From: Sedimentisphaerales bacterium
Lineage (GTDB): Bacteria; Planctomycetota; Phycisphaerae; Sedimentisphaerales; SM23-30
Assembly: GCA_030640865.1 (NCBI GenBank)
Contig: DAOWIP010000217.1
Coordinates: 1 to 6,408 of the forward strand
Reading direction: 5' to 3'
Length of the DNA: 6,408 bases
Position numbers and translations under genes: made by a program. The notes under the pieces were generated by a model. It searched no databases. It saw nothing but the letters and a program-made list of their open reading frames with translations, and was not told the origin of the DNA. The first letter of the stretch is position 1; the number at the start of each line of letters is the position of its first letter. This document shows positions 1 through 5,584 of the stretch, piece by piece.

Positions 1-1017
1 GATTGGCATATCGATTTGGCGGCCTTTACGGCCCAGCGCCGCCGGATAGCGCAGCAAAAGCGGAATCCGAATTGATTCATCATACGGTTGCTGTTTTTTT
101 TGCTGACCGTGGGAAAATAGCAGATCGCCATGGTCTGATGTGAACACCAGTATAGTATCTTTTTCCAGACCGCATTCTTTGAGGGTTTTGACAATCTGCC
201 CTATGCAGTCGTCGAGCGCCGCGATGTGGGCGTAGTAGCCGGACAGGTCTTTTCGCGCACGGTCGGCAAATTCATCGGGAACATTCGGCTGTAGCTTTAT
301 TTCTTCTTGTTTAATCAATTGTCTGTATTTCTGTGGTGCTGTGTGATAGGGCGCATGTGGCGGCCCCCAGGAAAGAAACAGGACAAATGGTTTTCCATTG
401 GAATGCGCACGAATATATCGCTGGGCTTCGTTGGCTTGGGCAATCGCGTCATACCCTTCCCATTTAAGCTTTACATTCTCATCGGCGTAATAACCGGAAT
501 TGTTGTAATTGTGTGTACACTCCATTACCTTCCAGAATTTGAAACCCTGTCGATTTTTACGGGTTATAAAAGCGCTTCGATGATGTCCGTTCAGATGCCA
601 CTTGCCGATATAGCCGGTTTCATAACCTGCCTCATTGAAGACCTGGGCAATTGGAACGGCTTTGGTGTTTAGGGACACATCGTTCAGAAACACTCCATGC
701 GTGAGCGGATAGCGCCCCGTCATCAGACTGGCCCGATACGGACTGCACACCGGACAGCCGGAAACAGCGTTGCTGAAATTAATACTTTCGCTGGCGAGCT
801 TATCAATATGTGGTGTTTTCGCGTTCGGATCACCACAATAACCTGTTGCCTGCGCCCGCCACTGATCCGGGAAGATATAAACCAGATTTGGTCTTCGCGG
901 ATTGATCTCGCCGCCAAGCGATTTCCCACCGGCTGTATGTTGCTCCAAAACAAGTGAAAACGTGCTTATTGCCGCCTTTTGTAAAAAGTCCCTTCTTCCT
1001 ATATGATTCGTTGCCAT
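1..1017 (-). CDS. Formylglycine-dependent sulfatase, C-terminus cut by window edge
   Basis: This frame is open from ATG at 1017 to base 1 (339 codons, no stop), so the C-terminus, probably 100-150 residues, lies outside the window. Sulfatase family features are all visible: a metal-site Asp in FPDQW (D51), the maturation motif C-S-P-Y-R with catalytic Cys91 (converted to formylglycine), GKWHL (K139, H141), and SDHGD (D295, H296) followed by KKQ-PYDES near 307-315. By family knowledge it hydrolyses a sulfate ester, and its location and neighbour suggest a sulfated glycan as substrate; the exact substrate cannot be read. The N-terminus has a Tat-like RRDFLQK (R8, R9) and a short, weak hydrophobic stretch (15-24), implying export after folding. 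The start is supported by an AAGGG ribosome site 5-6 nt upstream. It lies downstream of the beta-helix gene and has its own copy of the 103-bp upstream element. Confidence 0.95.
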   Translation of the reverse strand, partial: MATNHIGRRDFLQKAAISTFSLVLEQHTAGGKSLGGEINPRRPNLVYIFPDQWRAQATGYCGDPNAKTPHIDKLASESINFSNAVSGCPVCSPYRASLMTGRYPLTHGVFLNDVSLNTKAVPIAQVFNEAGYETGYIGKWHLNGHHRSAFITRKNRQGFKFWKVMECTHNYNNSGYYADENVKLKWEGYDAIAQANEAQRYIRAHSNGKPFVLFLSWGPPHAPYHTAPQKYRQLIKQEEIKLQPNVPDEFADRARKDLSGYYAHIAALDDCIGQIVKTLKECGLEKDTILVFTSDHGDLLFSHGQQKKQQPYDESIRIPLLLRYPAALGRKGRQIDMPI

Positions 1018-1035
1018 TTGTACCCTTTCTTTTCT

Positions 1036-1041
1036 ATTATA
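1036..1041 (-). promoter_or_regulatory. Candidate -10 hexamer for the sulfatase gene
   Basis: Read on the minus strand this is a perfect TATAAT. It sits at the gene-proximal end of repeat copy 1, placing a start site near 1029 and leaving a leader of about 12 nt that still includes the ribosome site. No convincing -35 lies 16-18 nt upstream; that space is filled by the inverted repeat and the GGGAATTCCC palindrome. The promoter may therefore be activator-dependent or blocked by a repressor. The call is inference from position and hexamer only. Confidence 0.35.
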
Positions 1042-1140
1042 CGCACCGCGTATGGGAATTCCCGCGAGCGAAACCGTAACATATTGCCATAAGGTTATTT
1101 ACCCGCGTACTAACGGGAAAATTCAATCGTGAGCACTATA
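1038..1140 (-). repeat. 103-bp upstream element, copy 1 (before the sulfatase)
   Basis: This segment aligns without gaps to 3159-3261, with 92 of 103 positions identical. It ends 20 nt before the sulfatase start codon. The proximal 43 bp (1038-1080) match copy 2 exactly and contain the inverted repeat ATACGC-ACC-GCGTAT (1039-1053), directly abutting the palindrome GGGAATTCCC (1054-1063). A second CCGCGTA followed by GGGAAAATT (1103-1123) resembles the proximal CCGCGTA/GGGAATT arrangement (1046-1060). Similarity stops abruptly at both ends. The position just ahead of an unrelated gene suggests a shared promoter/operator or transcribed leader; a dispersed repeat that landed twice is the alternative. 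Confidence 0.85.
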
Positions 1141-1199
1141 AATAGCGGACAGTCAAGTAGTTATGCCTAATTTTGCATCATATAGCTAAAGTGTTACCA

Positions 1200-3125
1200 T
1201 TAAAAAGGAAACTCGCAGTTTGGATTTTGCGGATCATTGCATTTAAGCCAGAATTCAGCAAACATAGCTAAATCTTCGAGATCAACACAACCATCGCCGT
1301 CAAGATCGCCTCGGAGAGCGTACTCAAACGCGCCGATGTCGTAACCGGCTCCCTGGGGGCGGGCAGTACCCCAGTAGTCGTTTGTTAAATTGACATTTAC
1401 GCCAGCATTTATGGCCGGAGAGTCAGATTGAAGTTTGTAATACTCCGCGTTTTGACCAGTTTTAGTGTATAAAGGATCATCTTGTATGCTGCCTGTAATA
1501 TTGGTACCACAGGCGACACCGCCATCTGTATCTCTCCAGAAATTTGGCAATGAATCATCATATAAGGTGTTTATAACATTTATATCACTATAAGCAGCCT
1601 GACCATCACAAAAACCCAAACCTAAATAGCTTGCTCTGGCGTCGGTAAAAATATTGTTTTCAAAGTCAACTTCTAAAACTGATCCAACACCTTTATTTGC
1701 GACTGAAATACAGGAATATTGAAAATTTCCCCGCCCATCTACATTAGTGGAATATCGTCCGTCGGCAGTATTATTATATATCTTATAATCAAGCACCTGA
1801 CTTCCTTTGCTTGCTGCCGGCGAAAACGGTCTTCCACATATATCAACTATGAAATTATTATAGATACGTCCTGTCCTGACTATGTTGCTTCTATGATTTG
1901 ATCCTAATTTAAAGCCGCCACTCGTGCCTTCAAGATAGTTATTATGTGCGTCTAAATAACTCTGGCCATCCAATTCAAATCCCCAGGACCCTCTAAAAGT
2001 CGTGTTTGAATTATCTGGTTTCCAACTGCAATCAGAATGAGGATTGCCAATGATAATATTATCACGAATAGTAGTATTTTTGCCCCGCGTTATAGACCAG
2101 CCTTGATTGCAATTATTTTCATAGAATTCACAGCCGCCCCTCATTAACCATATTTCAATTGTTCCTACTGAATACCATCCCAAAAAATCCGTATCCAAAT
2201 CAACTTTGATATCATTATGATGGAAATCAACATTCCATAAGCAGACGGACGGTCCTGAGCCGGGCCACGTTCCGGTTATTCCCTGTGTTCCAGGACAGCC
2301 GGCAGTATCTATATCATTATTGTAAATTTCAGAATCCTTTACCATCCACAATCCTATGTTTGCCTGCGAACGATCTTCTATTTTGTTCCCGCAATTTCGC
2401 ATAATATTATGATGAAATTGAAAGTTTTGCACATGCTCAACTGCTGTTCCGGGCCATACTCCGTCAAAACTTGAATCATCACCATCAAGTCCAGGATCGC
2501 TCGGCCAGATATCCCACCAATTTTGTGTGTTTCCCTCATCTTTGCTTGATTGCGCAACAACGGTGTTACTGCCGTGAAAATCGCTTTGTTTATAGAAATC
2601 TTTTATGACGCAATGTGCTATTTCTACATTATCCCGATCATGAACGTTTATAGCTTCAACATAATAAGGGCCGTTATTAAAAACTCCATCGCCGTCAAGA
2701 GTTATATAAGATAGTACCTGGCCTGATGGGTTATTGGTTCCAATTGTTGATTGAAACAATATCAAAGGATAACGCCTGTACGTATTTTGGGTTGTAGCTG
2801 GTTGAATGATAACGCGGGAAGCATCCTGATTAGCAGATGTTAAAGATACTCCTTCCGGTAGCTGAATTTGGTTTTCTGTGTAAGTCCCGTCACTAACGCG
2901 TACCGTATCCCCACTTACGGCTCTCTGCTCCACGGCATATTCAATATGCCGACAGGGATTGCCTTGGCTGCCGCAAGTTGAGCAGTCAGTTCCGCTTGTA
3001 GAGACGTAGATGTCGGCCGCGTTCACGCTCCCACAAAAGCCCAAAAGTCCAAAGCCAACCATTAGGGCGATCGCCATAATAATTACACTTCTTAAATTTG
3101 CTTTGCGATAATTTACCTGTTTCAT
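1200..3125 (-). CDS. Secreted right-handed parallel beta-helix protein with dockerin-like C-terminus
   Basis: The 641-residue product begins with a Sec signal peptide: basic n-region, hydrophobic 13-30, likely cleavage after SVNA (residue 36). A DUF1565-like opening follows (38-107; DIYVSTSGTD, then GDTVRV-DGTY), then an Asn-rich ladder of NN-I/F and HHN turns (about 110-560) typical of pectate-lyase-like parallel beta-helices. Next comes a choice-of-anchor-Q-like segment (562-602; SPAINAG to DIGAFEY). The tail has one canonical EF-hand calcium loop (D607, D609, D611, D615, D618) followed by LAMFAEFWL, as in planctomycete dockerin-like tails. The fold suggests polysaccharide binding or cleavage, but I cannot assign an enzyme activity or substrate. 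An AAGGAG ribosome site (3135-3140) lies 9 nt before the ATG. The gene looks more AT-rich than the two-component genes. It shares its upstream element with the downstream sulfatase, so both probably respond to the same signal. Confidence 0.9.
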   Translation of the reverse strand: MKQVNYRKANLRSVIIMAIALMVGFGLLGFCGSVNAADIYVSTSGTDCSTCGSQGNPCRHIEYAVEQRAVSGDTVRVSDGTYTENQIQLPEGVSLTSANQDASRVIIQPATTQNTYRRYPLILFQSTIGTNNPSGQVLSYITLDGDGVFNNGPYYVEAINVHDRDNVEIAHCVIKDFYKQSDFHGSNTVVAQSSKDEGNTQNWWDIWPSDPGLDGDDSSFDGVWPGTAVEHVQNFQFHHNIMRNCGNKIEDRSQANIGLWMVKDSEIYNNDIDTAGCPGTQGITGTWPGSGPSVCLWNVDFHHNDIKVDLDTDFLGWYSVGTIEIWLMRGGCEFYENNCNQGWSITRGKNTTIRDNIIIGNPHSDCSWKPDNSNTTFRGSWGFELDGQSYLDAHNNYLEGTSGGFKLGSNHRSNIVRTGRIYNNFIVDICGRPFSPAASKGSQVLDYKIYNNTADGRYSTNVDGRGNFQYSCISVANKGVGSVLEVDFENNIFTDARASYLGLGFCDGQAAYSDINVINTLYDDSLPNFWRDTDGGVACGTNITGSIQDDPLYTKTGQNAEYYKLQSDSPAINAGVNVNLTNDYWGTARPQGAGYDIGAFEYALRGDLDGDGCVDLEDLAMFAEFWLKCNDPQNPNCEFPF

Positions 3126-3156
3126 TACACCTTTCTCCTTGCCTTACTATATATAA

Positions 3157-3162
3157 TCTATA
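3157..3162 (-). promoter_or_regulatory. Candidate -10 hexamer for the beta-helix gene
   Basis: On the minus strand this reads TATAGA, at the same place relative to repeat copy 2 as the TATAAT ahead of the sulfatase. A start site near 3149 would leave a leader of about 24 nt carrying the AAGGAG ribosome site. No good -35 is present. The outer end of the same repeat also carries TATAAT (3256-3261), so a start about 100 nt further upstream, giving a long structured leader, is the competing model. Confidence 0.3.
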
Positions 3163-3261
3163 CGCACCGCGTATGGGAATTCCCGCGAGCGAAACCGTAA
3201 CATATTGTCGTAAGACTACTTACTCTCGTACTAACGGGAAAATTTAATCATGGGCATTATA
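3159..3261 (-). repeat. 103-bp upstream element, copy 2 (before the beta-helix gene)
   Basis: This is the partner of 1038-1140, ending 33 nt before the beta-helix start codon. The inverted repeat (3160-3174) and the GGGAATTCCC palindrome (3175-3184) are unchanged from copy 1. All 11 differences fall in the distal 60 bp, and ten of them are transitions. Read as RNA, this copy could form GUAAG-UAGU-CUUAC in the distal part, but the matching stem in copy 1 is weakened, so covariation does not support a conserved RNA fold there. A conserved protein-binding site in the proximal half is the better guess. Confidence 0.85.
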
Positions 3262-3352
3262 TACCCCCCCCTCAATGTTGTTGCGGACTTACAATCAACC
3301 TGTATATTTTACCATAAATATAATTTTTGTGAATCAAAAACTGGGGGGGGTA
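3262..3352. repeat. 91-bp segment bounded by C8/G8 inverted ends and TA (possible miniature element)
   Basis: The segment opens with TA plus eight C (3262-3271) and closes with eight G plus TA (3343-3352), a perfect 10-bp inverted repeat around an AT-rich 71-bp interior. TA at both ends is what a Tc1/mariner or IS630-type miniature element would leave as a target duplication. There is no internal gene. It directly abuts repeat copy 2. The homopolymer ends alone are weak evidence, so mobility is inference; the symmetry itself is plainly visible. Confidence 0.4.
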
Positions 3353-3412
3353 ATAAAGGTTCACGCTTTTCGAGAGGTGTAATTTAATGGTATAGGAATT
3401 TGTATTCTGATA

Positions 3413-3471
3413 TGTACCGCGGACGTCCCGTCCGCATCTTCTGTTTTTGCCGGCGAGACGCCGGCGGTACA
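3413..3471. repeat. REP-like double hairpin with closing stem
   Basis: An outer stem TGTACC/GGTACA (3413-3418 with 3466-3471) encloses two strong hairpins: GCGGACG-TCC-CGTCCGC (3419-3435) and GCCGGCG-AGA-CGCCGGC (3449-3465), joined by a T-rich linker. Drawn out, this is a three-way junction in either strand. Compact GC-rich nested hairpins of this kind are typical of REP-like dispersed repeats. Only one copy is in the window, so family membership is inferred from its shape. Confidence 0.6.
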
Positions 3472-3476
3472 AAAAT

Positions 3477-3491
3477 GCCGCCGAAGGCGGT
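3477..3491. repeat. Small GC hairpin next to the REP-like element
   Basis: GCCGCC-GAA-GGCGGT forms a 5-bp GC stem plus one wobble pair, 5 nt beyond the double hairpin. It is probably part of the same repeat cluster. The following GGTTAATTTAACC (3489-3501) is a second near-palindrome sharing its last bases. No T-run follows that would make a clear terminator. Confidence 0.35.
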
Positions 3492-3570
3492 TAATTTAAC
3501 CTGCATTTTCATTTGGAATGAGTGTGTTTTATAGCGGTTTTGCCCCCTGATTTTACATCAGTTAGACAGC

Positions 3571-3586
3571 ATGGGCTGAAGCCCAT
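3571..3586. repeat. ATGGGCT/AGCCCAT hairpin downstream of the permease
   Basis: ATGGGCT-GA-AGCCCAT is a perfect 7-bp stem with a 2-nt loop, followed by CCTACG. It lies 32 nt past the permease stop on that gene's downstream side. It could be a dispersed repeat or contribute to 3'-end formation for the permease transcript, but there is no adjacent U-tract on the minus strand. Confidence 0.4.
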
Positions 3587-3617
3587 CCTACGTGGCTATC
3601 GGATAAAATAAGACAGT

Positions 3618-4148
3618 TTATATTTTTACGGAACCGAAGAATGTTTGGGCGAGCCAGCCGATAACAGGGGGCAGGAAAAAAGAACTGGCAAATCGGATGA
3701 GGGTCAGTTTCCAACCCATAATGCCAACTTCAAATGGGAGTCGGCCGACGGCAATGAGAGACCAACCAGTGAGAAAAGCGACCAGCGTACCGACACTAGC
3801 GCCGCTTTTTGCAAGACCGGCGACAATAGGGAAACTGGTATAAGGCCCACCCGGTGTGAGTCCGCCGGCGATACTGCCGATAAGGATACCACGCATCCCC
3901 GATTCCCGGCCTATCCAGCGGGCTACGATATCCTGCGGCAAAAGGACCTGTATCATCCCCGCGACAATAAAAGCAAAACACAGCATGGGCAGAGCTTGGG
4001 CTGTCATCGACCAGGCTGATTTCAAGCCTTCGATATGCTCCTGCCCATCACGTTGGTAACCGATCCAAAGCAATACGAATGCCAGCACCCCCATAATCAA
4101 GGTTGGTATAATCATGCCTGACCTCTTTGTCCCTTTTTCCAAGTTCAT
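3618..4148 (-). CDS. Short DUF318/UPF0718 (ArsP_1-like) membrane permease
   Basis: The 176-residue integral membrane protein has about five hydrophobic segments (roughly 13-30, 50-70, 86-113, 118-135, 147-170). The GGLTPGGPYTSFPIVAGL stretch (95-112) and the TGWSL...RLPFEVG segment (127-142) match my recollection of the predicted-permease family PF03773. Family members with about twice this length carry two such halves; this is a half-size member that may dimerise. The transported substrate is unknown; arsenic transport should not be assumed. Start choice is uncertain: ATG at 4148 gives a basic N-terminus but lacks a spaced ribosome site, whereas the internal ATG at 4115 (Met12) has AGAGGT 5 nt upstream and would begin MIIPTL. 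The gene is divergent from the histidine kinase; shared control is possible but not shown. Confidence 0.82.
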   Translation of the reverse strand: MNLEKGTKRSGMIIPTLIMGVLAFVLLWIGYQRDGQEHIEGLKSAWSMTAQALPMLCFAFIVAGMIQVLLPQDIVARWIGRESGMRGILIGSIAGGLTPGGPYTSFPIVAGLAKSGASVGTLVAFLTGWSLIAVGRLPFEVGIMGWKLTLIRFASSFFLPPVIGWLAQTFFGSVKI

Positions 4149-4194
4149 ATTCCAATAAAAGGATGTTGTAAAAAGTAACTCAATATTCGTTATA

Positions 4195-4224
4195 ATTGTA
4201 ACATATTATCTATATTAACGGCAA
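4195..4224 (-). promoter_or_regulatory. Candidate sigma-70-type promoter for the permease
   Basis: On the minus strand TTGCCG (4219-4224) and TACAAT (4195-4200) are 18 nt apart, a reasonable -35/-10 pair. The predicted start near 4188 leaves a leader of about 40 nt to the ATG at 4148. A small ACGGC/GCCGT inverted repeat (4218-4231) overlaps the -35. This is a sequence match only, in AT-rich DNA where chance matches are common. Confidence 0.35.
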
Positions 4225-4277
4225 GGGCCGTCTTATAAATCCAGACGTTGCGAATATACAGCATAATTGCGATGTAA

Positions 4278-4295
4278 TGTTGAAATAATTCAACA
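4278..4295. promoter_or_regulatory. Inverted repeat, candidate operator upstream of the kinase promoter
   Basis: TGTTGAA-ATAA-TTCAACA is a perfect 7-bp inverted repeat ending 7 nt before the kinase -35 box. Its position suits an activator or autoregulator site. It lies between the two divergent promoters, about 54 nt from the permease -35, so it could influence both. The bound protein is not identifiable from sequence. Confidence 0.45.
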
Positions 4296-4302
4296 AACAC
4301 TC

Positions 4303-4331
4303 TTGACTTTTACCGTGCTGAATTGTATCAA
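4303..4331 (+). promoter_or_regulatory. Sigma-70-type promoter for the histidine kinase
   Basis: TTGACT (4303-4308) and TATCAA (4326-4331) are separated by an ideal 17 nt, matching the -35 consensus at 5 of 6 and the -10 at 4 of 6. Transcription would begin near 4338, about 30 nt before ATG 4368. This is the main argument against a start at TTG 4323, which would lie upstream of the transcript. Confidence 0.55.
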
Positions 4332-4367
4332 TATATTAGGCTCGTATGCCATTATAGTAAAACAAAA

Positions 4368-5507
4368 ATGAAAGCAGAGAGAGAAAAAACACAAACCAAT
4401 CGACCCCCTGCGCAGACCGCGTCGCCCCTTCGTTTTGGTCGTATGGCTCGGCATTTGATCGATACCATTCCGTTAGGCGTGGTGGTTTTTGATCGGCAGT
4501 TGCATATCACCGACATCAATTCCAGCGCAAAAGATATGCTGGCGGAAGGTAACGATATTACCGAGGCGCTAACCGCCTGCACTAAAGTTTCCGGAACAGA
4601 GCAGGGCAAAACAACGTGGCGCAAACGGCTGGAGCAGTCGCTGACAAGCTGCGAGCCGGGCACTTTTGAAAATGTCGCTTATTCCAATAACGGCATGACA
4701 GGAGCACTGCAAATCATCTGCACACCGCTGGTGAGCGAATCTTCAGATGAACAACTCGGTGGAATTCTCCTGATCGAGAATGTTACAAAAAAGAAGATGA
4801 TGGAGAATGATCTGGCGCAGGCGGAACGACTGGCGGCAATGGGGAAATTGGCGGCCCGTGTGGCGCACGAACTGAACAATCCGTTAGATGGTATTCTTCG
4901 ATATATCAATCTGGCCCTGCGAATAGAAGAACAGGCGGAGAATCAGCAAAGCGGCAAATATCTGCGCGAGGCACGCAAAGGTGTGCAGCGAATGGTTCAG
5001 ATTATCAGCGAACTGCTGGAATTTTCGCGGAGTAGCTATATAGCCTTCGAAGAAGCGGATATAAACAAGATTGCAGAAGAAGCAGTTAAGTCAATGGAAA
5101 TCCAGGCACTAAAGAACCAGGTGGAGATAGTTCGCGATTACGGCAAAGAAATGCCTAATCTGCGCAGTGGTAATTTGTTTCAGGTTTTCTGTAACCTGAT
5201 AAAAAACGCTATCGACGCCATGTCAAACGGCGGTCAACTGACAATCAAAACGTATTGCCGGGAAAAACATTTGCTGATTGAATTTGCCGATACGGGATGT
5301 GGACTCAGCCGGGAAGTGCAGGAGAATCTTTTTGAGCCGTTCTTTACCACCAAAGACGCCGGCAAAGGCACAGGGCTGGGCCTGCCCATTTGTAAAGATA
5401 TTATCGAACGGTACAACGGCGAAATAGAGGTCCGAAATCGACCGGAAGGCGGAGCGTTGTTCACAGTGAGCATACCGCTGGAACGTACAAGCGGGATGAG
5501 TATCTGA
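4368..5507 (+). CDS. Soluble NtrB-like PAS histidine kinase
   Basis: The 379-residue sensor kinase has no membrane segment and probably acts in the cytoplasm. After a polar, Pro-rich N-terminus (1-25), a PAS-like domain spans about 28-137 (IDTIPLGVVVFDR...ITDIN), followed by a coiled linker and the HisKA region, with phospho-acceptor His167 in AARVAHELNNPLDG. The HATPase domain shows the N-box (NLIKNAIDAM, N280), G1 (DTGCGL, D308), F-box (FEPFFTTK, 322-329) and G2 (GKGTGLGL, 332-339). All catalytic boxes are intact, so it should autophosphorylate and pass phosphate to the NtrC-like regulator encoded 77 nt downstream. The PAS ligand is unknown. ATG 4368 is chosen because it follows the predicted promoter, although no clear Shine-Dalgarno precedes it. 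The frame also stays open upstream to TTG 4323. The final codons and stop lie in a tandem repeat. Confidence 0.93.
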   Translation: MKAEREKTQTNRPPAQTASPLRFGRMARHLIDTIPLGVVVFDRQLHITDINSSAKDMLAEGNDITEALTACTKVSGTEQGKTTWRKRLEQSLTSCEPGTFENVAYSNNGMTGALQIICTPLVSESSDEQLGGILLIENVTKKKMMENDLAQAERLAAMGKLAARVAHELNNPLDGILRYINLALRIEEQAENQQSGKYLREARKGVQRMVQIISELLEFSRSSYIAFEEADINKIAEEAVKSMEIQALKNQVEIVRDYGKEMPNLRSGNLFQVFCNLIKNAIDAMSNGGQLTIKTYCREKHLLIEFADTGCGLSREVQENLFEPFFTTKDAGKGTGLGLPICKDIIERYNGEIEVRNRPEGGALFTVSIPLERTSGMSI

Positions 5508-5543
5508 GTGTATGAGTATATGAGTGGATGGGTGTATGGTGGG
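5496..5543 (+). repeat. Three 16-bp tandem units covering the kinase stop codon
   Basis: Unit 1 is ATGAGTATCTGAGTGT (5496-5511) and unit 2 ATGAGTATATGAGTGG (5512-5527), differing at 2 of 16 positions. Unit 3 (5528-5543) matches unit 2 at 11 of 16. Unit 1 encodes the kinase's last residues M-S-I and its TGA stop, and unit 2 would also read M-S-I-stop. The array fills most of the first half of the kinase-regulator gap. It looks like slippage duplication of the kinase 3' end. Confidence 0.6.
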
Positions 5544-5584
5544 GTATTTGGATTGTTCAGCAGAACAGGGAGAGATAAGAAGTA

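Larger units (their letters stand above)
3262..3617. other. Gene-free repeat-rich spacer
   Basis: These 356 bp separate the beta-helix promoter region from the 3' end of the permease gene. I find no credible coding region, tRNA or known riboswitch. The content is the C8/G8-bounded segment, three GC-rich hairpin units (3413-3471, 3477-3491, 3571-3586), a near-palindrome GGTTAATTTAACC (3489-3501) and a small CTGAT/ATCAG stem (3547-3561). The rest is AT-rich filler. Both flanking genes are read leftward, so the hairpins may limit read-through from the permease toward the beta-helix gene. Confidence 0.7.

Noticed and set aside
307..957. Open frames on the plus strand at 307-672 and 697-957
   Set aside because: They lie wholly within the sulfatase gene on the opposite strand. 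The sulfatase frame shows all family motifs, and these translations show none.
1038..1140. Known riboswitch or structured leader RNA
   Set aside because: I recognise no known riboswitch core. The differences between copies do not preserve pairing in the distal half, so an RNA fold is not supported over a DNA site.
3033..3044. Lipobox in the beta-helix signal peptide (L-G-F-C, residues 28-31)
   Set aside because: Phe at the -1 position does not fit the lipobox, and a better signal peptidase I site, VNA/AD, follows at residue 36.
1038..3261. CRISPR or phage attachment sites from the 103-bp repeat
   Set aside because: There are only two copies, they differ at 11 positions, and the DNA between them is an ordinary gene. 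No integrase or cas gene is visible.
3272..3472. 66-residue minus-strand frame
   Set aside because: Its start region reads straight through the double hairpin and its end through the C8/G8 segment. The Arg-rich N-terminus is just the hairpin sequence translated, and no ribosome site precedes it.
3645..4059. Plus-strand frames opposite the permease
   Set aside because: They are antisense to a gene with clear membrane segments and family motifs, and their own translations are polar and low in recognisable features.
4323..4367. Upstream TTG start for the histidine kinase
   Set aside because: It would lie within the predicted promoter, before the expected transcription start. The extra 15 residues add no domain. 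ATG 4368 is preferred, though it too lacks a strong ribosome site.
1018..4367. Sigma-54 (-24/-12) promoter as a target of the NtrC-like regulator
   Set aside because: I looked for GG-N10-GC type sites in the gene upstream regions and found no convincing match. TGGCA in repeat copy 1 is not followed by a proper -12 element and is lost in copy 2.
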